A stretch of 64,000 nucleotides of DNA from DASXMT01 sp963755985 (GCA_963755985.1 CAVWLO010000002.1:310001-374000); one strand, 5' to 3'. Shown: positions 26,406-37,973, numbered from the stretch's first letter. Numbers and translations: made by a program. Notes: generated by a model from the sequence alone, not told the origin.

Positions 26406-27571
26406 CCATCACCACGCCTGCAGGCTTCGTGGCCGCCGGCCACGCGTCGGGCATCAAGGCCTCCGGTGCGCTCGACCTCGCCCTGGTGGCCACCGAAGAC
26501 GGGGCGCCGGTTCCCGCCGCGGCCACGTTCACCACCAACCTGGCCGCCGCGGCGCCGGTCCAGGTCAGTCGGGACCATCTCCTAGCCACCGGCGGCCGCG
26601 CCGCCGCCCTGCTCGTGAGCAGCGGCAACGCCAATGCCGCCACCGGCGCGAAGGGCCGTGCCGACGCCGAGCGGATGTGTGCGCTCGCGGCCCAGTTCCT
26701 GGGCGCGGACGCCACCGAGCTGCTGGTGTGCTCCACCGGGCTCATCGGCATTCCCTTGCCTATGGAGCCGATCGAGTCGGGCATCGCCGCCCTGGTGGCC
26801 GCCCGCTCGCCATCGGCCCAGGCGGCCCAGGACGCGGCGACAGCAATCCTCACTACCGATGGCGGTCGCAAGGAGGTCCTGGTCGAAGGAGCCGGTTTCA
26901 CCATGGCCGGGATGGCCAAGGGAGCGGGCATGCTGGCGCCTGACATGGCCACCATGCTGGCCTTCCTCACCACCGATGCCGCGGTGGAGCCCGGCGCCCT
27001 GGCCGACCTGCTGCGGATCGCCGTCCGCGACTCGTTCAACACGTTGACCGTCGACGGCTGTACCTCGACCAACGACACCGTCACCCTCATGGCCAGCGGC
27101 CGGGCCGGGCCCATCCACTCCGGTGTACTGGTCGACGCAGCCACCGAGGCCTGCGCCGATCTTGCCCGCCAGATGGCCGAGGATGCTGAAGGGGCCTCGC
27201 GGATCGCCCACGTCCGGGTGACCGGGGCGGCGTCGGACGGGGAGGCCCACCAGGCCGCCCGCAAGGTGGCTGACTCGCTCTTGGTGAAGTGCTCCCTCAA
27301 CGGGGCGGACCCCTACTGGGGTCGAGTGGTCAGTGATCTCGGCTCTGCCGGGGTTCGGTTCGACGTCGACAAGGTGGCCGTCGCCTATGGCGGGGTCGAT
27401 GTCTGCCGGGACGGCGTAGCCGTCCCCTACGACGAGGAGGCGGTGGCCGACCACATGGCCGGCAAGACCGTGGACATCCAGTGCCGGTTCGGGCTGGGCG
27501 ACGGAGTCGGCGTGGCCATGACCGTCGACCTGGGTTACGGCTACATCGACGAGAACCGGAAGACATCGTGA
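26402..27571 (+). CDS. argJ: Glutamate N-acetyltransferase / amino-acid acetyltransferase ArgJ
   Basis: Transfers acetyl between ornithine and glutamate and so closes the acetyl cycle. The precursor cleaves itself before a Thr nucleophile in the motif KGAGMLAPDMATMLAFLTTD. Other signatures are VSSGNANAATG, CSTGLIGIPLPME, NTLTVDGCTSTNDTV and VKCSLNGADPYWGRV. The end GYGYIDENRKTS is complete; 389 residues. It overlaps argC and argB, so translation is coupled. Because this is ArgJ, the pathway is cyclic. Confidence 0.96.
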   Translation: MTITTPAGFVAAGHASGIKASGALDLALVATEDGAPVPAAATFTTNLAAAAPVQVSRDHLLATGGRAAALLVSSGNANAATGAKGRADAERMCALAAQFLGADATELLVCSTGLIGIPLPMEPIESGIAALVAARSPSAQAAQDAATAILTTDGGRKEVLVEGAGFTMAGMAKGAGMLAPDMATMLAFLTTDAAVEPGALADLLRIAVRDSFNTLTVDGCTSTNDTVTLMASGRAGPIHSGVLVDAATEACADLARQMAEDAEGASRIAHVRVTGAASDGEAHQAARKVADSLLVKCSLNGADPYWGRVVSDLGSAGVRFDVDKVAVAYGGVDVCRDGVAVPYDEEAVADHMAGKTVDIQCRFGLGDGVGVAMTVDLGYGYIDENRKTS

Positions 27572-28587
27572 GCACCGATCCGCAAGCTGTGCCCGTCCCA
27601 CAGCAGGCCAGAGTCCCCGAGCCGGCCAGAGTCCCCGAGCCGGCCACAGTCCCCGAGCCGGCCACAGTCCCGGACGGCGCGCCTCTTGTCCAGGCCGGGC
27701 CCGATCCACGGTGGGCGCCAGCCGATAAGGCAAGCGTCCTGGTGGAGGCCTTGCCCTATATTCGCCGCTTCTGGGGCAAGGTGGTCGTGGTCAAGTACGG
27801 CGGAAACGTCCTCCAGTCGAAGCCCGGCGAGCCTGCCGTCGATGAGGCGACCGCACTGGCCTCCTTTGCCGAGGACATCGTGATGATGCGATCGGTGGGG
27901 ATGCTGCCCGTGGTCGTCCACGGGGGCGGCCCCCAGATCGGCGAGCTCCTCGGCCGGCTGGGCATGGCCACCGAGTTCCGCGGCGGTTTCCGGGTCACCG
28001 ATGCTGACACCCTCGACATCGTCAGGATGGTGCTGGTCGGCAAGGTCAACCGCGACATCGTCAGCGCCGTGAACGTCCACGGCGCCCTGGCCGTCGGGCT
28101 GTCGGGCGAGGACGCCAACCTGATCACCGCCGAGGCCAAGTCAGAGCACCTGGGCTACGTGGGCGACGTGGTAGAGGTGGACCCGGTGATCGTCCATCAA
28201 CTGCTGGCCCAGGGCCTGATCCCAGTGGTGGCCACCATCGGGAGCGATGAAACGGGGCAGGCGTTCAACATCAACTCCGACACGGTCGCCGGCCACCTGG
28301 CGACGGCCATCCAGGCCGAGAAGCTGGTGTTCCTGACCGATGTGGCGGGGCTCCGATCCGTGCCCGACGATCCGTCCACGCTGATCAGCGACGTGACGGC
28401 CGATGAGCTCGATGCGCTGGTTGCCTCGGGGGCCGCCACCGGCGGGATGATCCCCAAGGCACAGGCCTGCGCCCAAGCGGTCCGGGCCGGCGTCGGGCAC
28501 GCCCACATCCTCGATGGCCGCACCCCGCACGCCCTCCTGCTCGAGGTCTTCACCGACCAGGGCGTCGGAACCATGGTGGGCGCATGA
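27568..28587 (+). CDS. argB: Acetylglutamate kinase with Pro/Glu repeat at N-terminus
   Basis: Phosphorylates N-acetylglutamate; the usual arginine-feedback point. The core starts near ASVLVEALPYIRRFWGKVVV and shows KYGGNV, VVVHGGGPQI, the substrate loop FRGGFRVTD, and ATGGMIPK. The first 40 residues hold four copies of VPEPA, from an 18-bp repeat (CCCCGAGCCGGCCA type, 27609-27670); this extension is absent in typical ArgB. GTG 27568 overlaps the argJ TGA. The N-terminal helix linked to arginine sensitivity is present. Confidence 0.95.
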   Translation: MSTDPQAVPVPQQARVPEPARVPEPATVPEPATVPDGAPLVQAGPDPRWAPADKASVLVEALPYIRRFWGKVVVVKYGGNVLQSKPGEPAVDEATALASFAEDIVMMRSVGMLPVVVHGGGPQIGELLGRLGMATEFRGGFRVTDADTLDIVRMVLVGKVNRDIVSAVNVHGALAVGLSGEDANLITAEAKSEHLGYVGDVVEVDPVIVHQLLAQGLIPVVATIGSDETGQAFNINSDTVAGHLATAIQAEKLVFLTDVAGLRSVPDDPSTLISDVTADELDALVASGAATGGMIPKAQACAQAVRAGVGHAHILDGRTPHALLLEVFTDQGVGTMVGA

Positions 28588-29828
28588 GCGCGACCACGAA
28601 TCAGGACAGTGGGCGCATGAGCGCGACCACGCCCGCCATCGATCGCAGCGCGTTGATGCGCAACTACGCCGAGCCACCGATCACCTTCGTCCGGGGCGAG
28701 GGCTCGTACCTGTTCGACGCCCATGGACGGCGCTACTTGGACTTCCTCTCGGGTCTGGCCGTCACCTCGCTCGGGCATGCCCATCCGGTCGTGGCCGAGG
28801 CCGTGGCTGAGCAGGCCCGCACCCTGGTACACGTGTCCAACCTGTTCGGGAACATCATCGGCCCGGAGGTGGCCGTCACCATTGATCGCCTGATTGGCGG
28901 CGGCACCGAGCGGGCCGGTGGTCAGGTGTTCTTCGGCAACTCGGGAGCCGAGGCCAACGAGTGCGCGTTGAAGCTGGCCCGGAGGTGGGCCGGACCCGGG
29001 CGGTTCGGCGTGGTCAGCACGTGGGACGCCTTCCATGGCCGGACCCTGGCCACGTTGGCGGCCACCGGCCAAACGGACAAGCAAACGGCGTTCTTGCCCC
29101 TCCCCGAGGGCTTCGACCACGTGGCCTTCGACGACCTCGAGGCGATGGACGGGGCCTGCGATCCCGATCGGGTCGGGGCGGTGATCCTCGAGCCCATCCT
29201 GGGCGAGGCCGGGGTGATGGTGCCATCGTCGGACTATCTGGCCGGGGTGCGCCAGCTGTGCAGCGACCGGAACATCCTGTTGATCATGGACGAGATCCAG
29301 ACCGGGCTGGGCCGGACCGGACAATGGTTCGGCTTTCAGCATCTGGGGATCGAGCCCGACATCGTGACCATGGCCAAGTCGCTCGGAAACGGCATGCCCG
29401 TGGGCGCCTGTTGGGCTCGGGCCGAAGTGGCGGCAGCGTTTGTGCCCGGTGACCACGGCAGCACGTTCGGCGGCCAGCCCCTGGCCATGTCGGCGGCCCG
29501 GGCCACGCTGGCCGTGATGGAGTCGGAAAAGGTGCCCGAGCGGGCCAGGTTGGCCGGGGACAGGCTGGGTCGGGGATTGGCCGCATTGCCCAACGTGCGC
29601 GGCGTCCGGGGCGAGGGCCTCCTGCTTGCCGCCGAGCTGACCGGGGAGTTCGCCCCCGCGGCCTGCCGCGCTGCGCTCGATGCCGGCCTCGTCGTCAACG
29701 CCCCTCGGCCCGACTCCCTCCGGTTCGCCCCGCCCTTGCTCGTCGGTGACAGCGAGATCGACGAGGGACTGAGTCTGCTCGGCCCGGTGCTCGATTCGAT
29801 GCCGGAGGCGGAAGTCGTGCGGCGATGA
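28584..29828 (+). CDS. argD: Acetylornithine aminotransferase
   Basis: PLP-dependent class III transaminase making N-acetylornithine. The PLP lysine lies in VTMAKSLGNGMPVGA; other motifs are FFGNSGAEANECALKLAR, ILLIMDEIQTGLGRTG and HGSTFGGQPLAMSAA. ATG 28584 overlaps the argB stop. A 23-bp duplication (28576-28598 and 28609-28631) repeats the gene junction, creating a second in-frame ATG at 28617; both give a full-length enzyme of about 403-414 residues. Confidence 0.95.
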   Translation: MSATTNQDSGRMSATTPAIDRSALMRNYAEPPITFVRGEGSYLFDAHGRRYLDFLSGLAVTSLGHAHPVVAEAVAEQARTLVHVSNLFGNIIGPEVAVTIDRLIGGGTERAGGQVFFGNSGAEANECALKLARRWAGPGRFGVVSTWDAFHGRTLATLAATGQTDKQTAFLPLPEGFDHVAFDDLEAMDGACDPDRVGAVILEPILGEAGVMVPSSDYLAGVRQLCSDRNILLIMDEIQTGLGRTGQWFGFQHLGIEPDIVTMAKSLGNGMPVGACWARAEVAAAFVPGDHGSTFGGQPLAMSAARATLAVMESEKVPERARLAGDRLGRGLAALPNVRGVRGEGLLLAAELTGEFAPAACRAALDAGLVVNAPRPDSLRFAPPLLVGDSEIDEGLSLLGPVLDSMPEAEVVRR

Positions 29829-30772
29829 CCGGGACCCGCCACGTCTTCGATATCGACAGCCTCACCCCTGCCGAGCTGGAGGTCGTCCTCAGCCTGGCCG
29901 AGGTGGACCCGGCGACCTTGGCTCCGGCCCTGGCCGGCCAGGGCGTGGCTCTCGTCTTCGAGAAGCCCTCGGCTCGCACGCGCAACAGCGCGGAGATGGC
30001 CGTCGTCGCCCTCGGGGGGCACCCGGTCTACATCCAGGGCGCAGAGGTCGGGCTGGACGTGCGGGAGTCAGCCGAGGACGTGGCCCGCACGCTCGCTTGC
30101 TACCACTCGATCCTCTGCGCCCGGGTCATGGACCATCGTGCACTGACCCGGATGGCCGCGGCCCTCGACGAAGCCAGTCTGCCCGTGCCCGTGGTCAACC
30201 TGCTCTCCGACGTGGCTCATCCCTGTCAGGCCCTGGCCGACCTGTTGACCCTCCGCCAGGAGTTCGGGGACTCCCTCGAAGGCCGCACGGTGGCCTACGT
30301 CGGTGACGCCAATAACGTGTGGCTGTCGCTGGCCCTGGCCGGGGCGATGGTGGGGGTCACCGTCAACGTGGCCGCACCCAAGGGCTATGGGCCGGGCGAC
30401 GCCGAGCTCGACCGGGTGAGCGCGCTGGGTGGGTCCGGGCTGGTGACCGAGGATCCAGCCGAAGCCGCGGCCGGTGCCGACGCTGTCTACACCGATGTCT
30501 GGACGTCGATGGGGCAGGAGGAGGAATCCGCCGCCCGGCTCGAGGCCTTCGCCGGCTTCACGGTCGACGAGGCGCTCATGAAGAGGGCCGCACCCCGCGC
30601 CATCGTGTTGCACTGCCTGCCCGCCCATCGGGGCGAGGAGATCGCCGCAGCGGTCGTGGACGGCCCACAGAGCAGGATCTGGCCCCAGGCCGCCAATCGC
30701 ATGCACGCCATGCGGGGGCTCCTGTCCTGGTTGCGCCATACGGGCCAACATCCGGACGGGGACCCAGCATGA
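29825..30772 (+). CDS. argF: Ornithine carbamoyltransferase
   Basis: Makes citrulline from ornithine and carbamoyl phosphate. Carbamoyl phosphate motif EKPSARTRNSAEMA near residue 47, HPCQALADLLTL near residue 133, and the ornithine-binding HCLPAHRGEE near residue 270. YVGDANNVWLSLALAG marks the second domain. At 315 residues it is normal. ATGA overlaps are present at both ends, with argD and argR. Confidence 0.97.
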   Translation: MTGTRHVFDIDSLTPAELEVVLSLAEVDPATLAPALAGQGVALVFEKPSARTRNSAEMAVVALGGHPVYIQGAEVGLDVRESAEDVARTLACYHSILCARVMDHRALTRMAAALDEASLPVPVVNLLSDVAHPCQALADLLTLRQEFGDSLEGRTVAYVGDANNVWLSLALAGAMVGVTVNVAAPKGYGPGDAELDRVSALGGSGLVTEDPAEAAAGADAVYTDVWTSMGQEEESAARLEAFAGFTVDEALMKRAAPRAIVLHCLPAHRGEEIAAAVVDGPQSRIWPQAANRMHAMRGLLSWLRHTGQHPDGDPA

Positions 30773-31533
30773 AGGTGACCAAGCACCAGCGCCAACACCG
30801 CATCACCAAGCTCTTGGAGACGAGGGCGGTGGGCAGCCAGACCCATCTGGTCGAGCTGTTGGCCGGCGAGGGGATCGAGGCCACCCAGACCACGGTGTCG
30901 CGGGATCTCGAGGAGCTCGGAGCCCTGAAGGTGCGCCTGCCCGGGGGCGACACGGCCTACGCCCTGCCCGAACTGCCATCCCATCAGGTCGCTCCCGAGG
31001 ACCATCTTCGGCGCATCCTGGGCGAGTGGGTGGTGGAAGCGGCCTTTTCGGGCAACCTGGTCGTGCTGCGCACGCCGCCCGGCTCAGCCCATGTCGTAGG
31101 ATCGGCTCTCGACCGCAGCGGGTTCCCCGGGGTCATCGGCACCGTGGCCGGCGACGACACGGTGCTGGTGGTGGCGGCCGAGGCAGCCGGGGGAGCCGGC
31201 GTCGCGGCCCGGCTCGCCGCAGTCTCCGGATTGGAGGCGCTGCCGGGCACGTCGGGTGCGATACTCCCGGACAACGGAGCCGTTCCGCTGCCCGCCGCGA
31301 CCGCCGTGCTCGATCAGCCGGCCGCCCACTCGGCACGCACAGCACGCACAGCACGCACAGCAGACACAGCACGCACAGCACGCACAGCAGACACTGCACG
31401 CACAGCACGCACAGCAGACACGGCACGCACAGCAGACGCAGCACGCACAGCACACGCAGCATCGCCAACACCGGCTACCCGGGCGGCCCGGGTGTCCGGC
31501 GGCGGAGCGAACAGTTCGAAGAAACGAGGGTGA
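30769..31533 (+). CDS. argR: Arginine repressor ArgR with long TARTAD-repeat tail
   Basis: Arginine-sensing repressor of the arg operon. The N-terminal winged helix reads KHQRQHRITKLLETRAVGSQ and ATQTTVSRDLEELGALKVR. The C-terminal hexamerisation and arginine-binding domain has GNLVVLRTPPGSAHVVGSAL and GVIGTVAGDDTVLV. A normal ArgR would end near residue 165. Here about 85 more residues follow, most made of TARTAD/TARTAR repeats, then a basic SSKKRG end. The tail could affect assembly or DNA affinity; its effect is unknown. It overlaps argF and argG. Confidence 0.92.
   Translation: MKVTKHQRQHRITKLLETRAVGSQTHLVELLAGEGIEATQTTVSRDLEELGALKVRLPGGDTAYALPELPSHQVAPEDHLRRILGEWVVEAAFSGNLVVLRTPPGSAHVVGSALDRSGFPGVIGTVAGDDTVLVVAAEAAGGAGVAARLAAVSGLEALPGTSGAILPDNGAVPLPAATAVLDQPAAHSARTARTARTADTARTARTADTARTARTADTARTADAARTAHAASPTPATRAARVSGGGANSSKKRG
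31332..31462 (+). repeat. 9-bp in-frame repeat forming the ArgR tail
   Basis: Units CGCACAGCA and GACACAGCA alternate about 14 times and are read as Thr-Ala-Arg and Thr-Ala-Asp. The 9-bp period preserves the frame. It differs from every other repeat in the window in sequence but not in style. Confidence 0.95.
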
Positions 31534-32963
31534 TCGTGGCAAAACGAGTGGTCTTGGCTTACAGCGGTGGGCTGGATACGTCGGTGGCTGTCCGCTGGCT
31601 CATCGAGAACGAGGGCGCGGAGGTCGTCGCCGTCGCCGTCGACGTGGGCCAGAACGCCGATGCCGACGAAGCGGACTGGGACGCCATCCGTAAACGGGCC
31701 CTGGCTGCTGGGGCGGTCGAGGCCACGGTGGTCGATGCCCGCCGGGAGATGGCCCAGGACTTCTGTGTCCCCTCCCTGATGGCCAACGCCAAGTACGAGG
31801 GGAAGTACCCGCTGGTCTCGGCGCTGTCCCGACCGGTGATCGTCCGTCACCTGGTGGCCGAGGCCAGGCGCCACGACGCCCGGGCCGTGGCCCACGGGTG
31901 CACGGGCAAGGGGAACGACCAGGTCCGCTTCGAGGTCGGCACCCGCGCCCTCGCCCCCGACCTCGAGGTCCTGGCCCCGGCCCGGGTGTGGGGCCTGACC
32001 CGGGCCGACTGCATCGAGTACGCGGCCACCTGGGGCATCCCGCTGTCAGTCACCAAGGAGAAGCCGTACTCGATCGACGAGAACCTGTGGGGCAAGGCTA
32101 TCGAGTGCGGCGTCATCGAGGATCCCTGGAACCAGCCGCCCGAGGACGTGTACACCATGACCAGGCAGACGGCCACCGAGCCGGTCGAGGTCGTGGTGGG
32201 GTTCGAGGCCGGGGTGCCCGTGTCGCTCGACGGCCGGTTGCTCGATGCCGACGTGCTCATCGCCGAGCTCAACCAGGTCACCGGGTCCTACGGGTTCGGG
32301 CGGCTCGACATGGTGGAGAACCGACGGGTCGGGATCAAGAGCCGGGAGACGTACGAATGCCCGGGGGCGCTGGCCCTGCTGATGGCCCACGCCGACCTCG
32401 AGGACCTCACGCTGGAGCGCGACCTCCATCACGAGAAGGCCCGGCTCGAGCCCCGCTGGTCCGAGTTGGTCTACGACGGGCTGTGGTACTCACCGCTCAA
32501 GCAGGCGCTCGACGCCTTCTTCCTCGAGTCGCAGACCTACGTGACCGGCGAGGTCCGCCTGCGCTGCGAGCCGGGAAAGTGCTTCGTCGTCGGTCGTCGG
32601 AGCCCGGTGAGCCTCTACGACTACGGGCTGGCCACCTACGACGCGGCCGACACCTTCCATCACGAGGACGCCGCCGGCTTCGTCCGGCTGTGGGGCCAGG
32701 GGGTCGCCACCTGGTCGGCCCGCCAGCAGGTGCCGTCGGCCACTCCGGGCACCGCCGCCCCCGGGTCTGCCGCTCCGGCCCCCCCACCGGCCGAGACCGC
32801 CGCTCCGGCTGGCCAACCACCGGAGACCGCCGCTCCGGCTGAGCAACCACCCGAGCGCCCCGCTCCCACTGCCGGTCGCCCCGCTCCCGCCGGCCCCGAC
32901 GCCATCGTCCTTGGCTCCGCCGACTCGAGCCTGGCTGTGCCCGGAACCGGCACCGGCTCCTGA
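31530..32963 (+). CDS. argG: Argininosuccinate synthase with Pro/Ala-rich C-terminal extension
   Basis: ATP-dependent joining of citrulline and aspartate. VVLAYSGGLDTSVAVRWL is the ATP pyrophosphatase loop; GCTGKGNDQVRFE, YSIDENLWG and SYGFGRLDMVENRRVGIKSR are family signatures. The catalytic fold ends near ATYDAADTFHHEDAAGFVRL (about residue 385). It is followed by GQGVATWSAR and then roughly 75 residues of Pro/Ala-rich repeats (ETAAPA, PPERPAP). The GTG at 31530 overlaps the argR TGA. Confidence 0.95.
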   Translation: MIVAKRVVLAYSGGLDTSVAVRWLIENEGAEVVAVAVDVGQNADADEADWDAIRKRALAAGAVEATVVDARREMAQDFCVPSLMANAKYEGKYPLVSALSRPVIVRHLVAEARRHDARAVAHGCTGKGNDQVRFEVGTRALAPDLEVLAPARVWGLTRADCIEYAATWGIPLSVTKEKPYSIDENLWGKAIECGVIEDPWNQPPEDVYTMTRQTATEPVEVVVGFEAGVPVSLDGRLLDADVLIAELNQVTGSYGFGRLDMVENRRVGIKSRETYECPGALALLMAHADLEDLTLERDLHHEKARLEPRWSELVYDGLWYSPLKQALDAFFLESQTYVTGEVRLRCEPGKCFVVGRRSPVSLYDYGLATYDAADTFHHEDAAGFVRLWGQGVATWSARQQVPSATPGTAAPGSAAPAPPPAETAAPAGQPPETAAPAEQPPERPAPTAGRPAPAGPDAIVLGSADSSLAVPGTGTGS

Positions 32964-34345
32964 TGACCCTGTGGCACGGACGGCTGGGCGGGGGCACGGC
33001 GGACGAGGTCATGGCCTTCTCCGTCAGCCTGCACTTCGACCAGCAGCTGGCCACCGACGACCTGGCCGGCTCACGGGCGCACGTGCGCGCCTTGGGCCGG
33101 GGCGGCATCCTCGACGCCGACGAGGTGGCCACGCTGCTCGCCGCCCTCGACAAAGTGGCCGAGGAGCTGGCCGGCGGAACGATGGCCTTCGCCCCCGAGG
33201 ACGAGGACATCCACACCGCCATCGAGCGGCGGGTGACCGAGATCGCCGGCGACGTCGGCGCCAAGCTGCACACCGGGCGGAGCCGAAACGATCAGGTGGC
33301 CACCGACCTACGCCTTTACACCAAGCGAGCCCTGCGCGACGTGGCCACCGGGGTCATCGCCCTCGAGGAGGTCCTGTTGGCGAGGGCCAAGGAGGCGGGT
33401 GACACCTACCTGCCCGGCTACACCCACCTCCAGCGGGCCCAGCCCGTGCTCTTGTCCCACCACCTGTTGGCCCACGGCTGGGCCCTGGCCCGGGACGTGG
33501 ACCGCCTGCTCGCCACCATCGTCCGGCTCGACGTGTCCCCTTTGGGAGCCGGGGCCCTCGCAGGATCATCCCTTCCTCTGGACCCCGATGGCGTGGCTGA
33601 GGAGCTGGGCTTCGCCGGGAGGTTCGAGAACTCGCTCGACGCCGTGTCCGATCGGGACTTCGTGGCCGAGGCCCTGTTCGACCTGGCCATGCTCGGGATC
33701 CACCTCTCGCGCATCGGCGAGGAGCTCGTGCTGTGGTCGACCGAGGAGTTCGGCTTCGCCGTCCTCGACGATGCCTATGCCACAGGCAGCTCGATGCTGC
33801 CCCAGAAGAAGAACCCCGACGTGGCCGAGCTGGCCCGGGGCAAGGCGGGGCGCCTGGTCGGGAACCTCACCGGGTTGCTGGTCACGCTGAAGGGTCTGCC
33901 CCTCTCCTACAACCGTGATCTGCAAGAGGACAAAGAGCCCCTGTTCGACTCGGTCGACCACGCCCAGCTGGCCCTGGCCGCCCTGGGCGGGTTGTTGGCC
34001 ACGGTGACCTTCGACCGCGGGCGGATGCAGGCCGCCGCCGACGGTCCCGCGGCAGCCGCCGTCGACCTGGCCGAGTGGCTGGTGGAGCAGGGAACGCCCT
34101 TCCGGCAGGCTCACGCCATCGTCGGCGGCCTGGTCCGGGACTCGATCGAGCGGCACGTGCCCCTGGCCGAGCTGGTCGAGGCTCACCCCGCACTGGGGAC
34201 GGATGCGGTCGCCCTGCTCGAGCCGGGCGTCGCTGTCACCCGACGGACCACACCCGGCGCGGCCGGGCCCATCCCGGTCCAGGTCCAGCTCGAGCGGTTC
34301 GTCCACCGGGTCGAATCGGACCGGAACCGGATCGGGACCCCCTGA
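32963..34345 (+). CDS. argH: Argininosuccinate lyase
   Basis: Last step of arginine synthesis, splitting argininosuccinate into arginine and fumarate. The fumarase-family signature GSSMLPQKKNPDVAELARGK near residue 275 carries the catalytic Ser loop. Other motifs are LHTGRSRNDQVATDLRL, PGYTHLQRAQP and LPLSYNRDLQEDKEPLFDS. Full length at 460 residues. It begins one base after the argG stop codon and closes the operon. Confidence 0.97.
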   Translation: MTLWHGRLGGGTADEVMAFSVSLHFDQQLATDDLAGSRAHVRALGRGGILDADEVATLLAALDKVAEELAGGTMAFAPEDEDIHTAIERRVTEIAGDVGAKLHTGRSRNDQVATDLRLYTKRALRDVATGVIALEEVLLARAKEAGDTYLPGYTHLQRAQPVLLSHHLLAHGWALARDVDRLLATIVRLDVSPLGAGALAGSSLPLDPDGVAEELGFAGRFENSLDAVSDRDFVAEALFDLAMLGIHLSRIGEELVLWSTEEFGFAVLDDAYATGSSMLPQKKNPDVAELARGKAGRLVGNLTGLLVTLKGLPLSYNRDLQEDKEPLFDSVDHAQLALAALGGLLATVTFDRGRMQAAADGPAAAAVDLAEWLVEQGTPFRQAHAIVGGLVRDSIERHVPLAELVEAHPALGTDAVALLEPGVAVTRRTTPGAAGPIPVQVQLERFVHRVESDRNRIGTP

Positions 34346-34377
34346 CCGTCGACAGGAGCGGCTCACCGGCGGGGCCC

Positions 34378-35001
34378 GTGTCCGGTGCTCACGGGAAGCC
34401 GGTGGACCGTAGTGCACTCGAAGCCGACTCACTCGAGGTCGCCCCGTGGTTGCTGAACAAGTTGCTGGTGCGCGACGGCCGGGTCGGCAGGATCGTCGAG
34501 GTCGAGGCCTACCGGGGTGACGAGGACCCGGCGTCGCACGCCTATCGGGGACAGACCCGACGCAATGCCGTCATGTTCGGGCCGCCCGGCCGGCTCTACG
34601 TCTACTTCACCTACGGCATGCACTGGTGCGCCAATGTGGTCTGCGCCACTGACGGCGTGGCCCAGGCCGTCCTCCTCCGGGCCCTCGCCCCGGTGGCCGG
34701 GGTGGAGAAGATGCGGGCGAGCCGTCCGGCCGCCCGGCGTGACCGGGACCTGTGCAGCGGTCCGGCCAAGCTCTGCCAGGCGCTCGGGATCACCGGCGCC
34801 GACAACGGGTCGGACCTACTGGGAGGGGGCGCTATCGTGCTCTGCGACGATGGGAGGCCGCCGCCGGACCGACCGGAGAGCGGGGCCCGGGTCGGGATCA
34901 CGTCGGCCACCGAGGTCCCATGGCGCTGGTGGGTGACAGGGGACCCGAATGTGTCCCGCGGACACGCAACTGGGCCCCCGCGGCCGGGCCGACCCGATTG
35001 A
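34378..35001 (+). CDS. mpg: 3-methyladenine DNA glycosylase (AAG/Mpg family)
   Basis: Excises alkylated and deaminated purines to start base excision repair. Motifs: LEVAPWLLNKLLVRDG, the catalytic-site region VEVEAYRGDEDPASHAYRG, RNAVMFGPPGRLYVYFTYGM and HWCANVVC, and LCSGPAKLCQALGI. GTG 34378 gives 207 residues, the usual size; GTG 34402 is an alternative. It lies 32 bp after argH. The rRNA promoter -35 overlaps its stop codon. Confidence 0.93.
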   Translation: MSGAHGKPVDRSALEADSLEVAPWLLNKLLVRDGRVGRIVEVEAYRGDEDPASHAYRGQTRRNAVMFGPPGRLYVYFTYGMHWCANVVCATDGVAQAVLLRALAPVAGVEKMRASRPAARRDRDLCSGPAKLCQALGITGADNGSDLLGGGAIVLCDDGRPPPDRPESGARVGITSATEVPWRWWVTGDPNVSRGHATGPPRPGRPD

Positions 35002-35026
35002 CACCCCAGGCAGCACCATGTAGAGT
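34998..35026 (+). promoter_or_regulatory. Promoter of the rRNA operon
   Basis: A perfect TTGACA (34998-35003), a 17-bp spacer and TAGAGT (35021-35026) form a strong sigma-70-type promoter; transcription should start near 35033, about 290 nt before 16S. It overlaps the mpg stop codon. Confidence 0.9.
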
Positions 35027-35032
35027 AGTCAG

Positions 35033-35322
35033 TCCCGGTGAACGCCCGTGAGGGCGTCGCCAGGCACCACAGGAGAGGGCTCCGGCCCGACCTGTTGGGA
35101 CTCCGGCACCAACGCTTTCGGGCGTGTGCTTGGTCGCTCCTTGAAAACGGAATAGTGATAGCCAAAAGCCAGTGCGGGCGATCGCGTCTTGACGCGGTCG
35201 CTAAGTCAATGCACTGAACGGACAATGTCTGTTCTTTGCCAGTATTAAGTTGGTGGACCGAGATCAGTGTCTCGTAAGCCGGCTCTTCGATTTTGATTCG
35301 GCCTTCGGGTTGGATCGAGGTC
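35033..35322 (+). promoter_or_regulatory. rRNA leader with boxA-like sites and 16S processing arm
   Basis: The leader contains TGTTCTTTG at 35230-35238 and the related GCTCCTTGAAAAC at 35136-35148; both resemble boxA antitermination sites. Bases 35144-35159 are exactly complementary to 36995-37010 in the 16S-23S spacer, so the two sites can form the long stem cut during 16S maturation. No gene is seen here. Confidence 0.8.
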
Positions 35323-37221
<1,899 letters not shown>

Positions 37222-37745
37222 CCAAGTTATAAAGAGTCAACGGCGGATGCCTTGGCGCCTGAAGCCGAAGAAGGACGCGGGAGGCTGCGATAAGCCACGG
37301 GGAGCTGCCTACCAAGCTTCGATCCGTGGATGTCCGAATGGGGAAACCCGGCACCCGTCATGGGGTGTCACTCTGGTCTGAACGCATAGGACCATGAGAG
37401 GGAACCGGGGGAATTGAAACATCTCAGTACCCCGAGGAAAGAAAAACAACAGTGACTCCCTGAGTAGCGGCGAGCGAAACGGGATGAGCCTAAACCGAGC
37501 TGGTGTTAAAGCCTGATGGCGTTGCCAGTTCGGGGTCGTGGGAGCCGATAGAAGGAGCATCAGATCCTTCACGGAGTTACAAATCCAACTGTTTAGTGGA
37601 AGCATCCAGGAAAGATGCGCCACAGAGGGTAACAGCCCCGTACACGAAAAGCATTGGACTCCGATCGGATTTCCCGAGTAGCGCCGGATCCGGGAAAGCC
37701 GGCGTGAATCTGCGAGGACCACCTCGTAAGGCTAAGTACTAACAG

Positions 37746-37793
<48 letters not shown>

Positions 37794-37942
37794 GGGAGGG
37801 GAGTGAAATAGTACCTGAAACCGTTGACTTACAATCAGTCAGAGCGTCGTCGGCAAACTTTGTTTTGCCGGCCGTGATGGCGTGCCTTTTGAAGAATGAG
37901 CCAACGAGTTACGGTGTGTGGCGAGGTTAACCCGCGAGGGGG

Positions 37943-37973
<31 letters not shown>

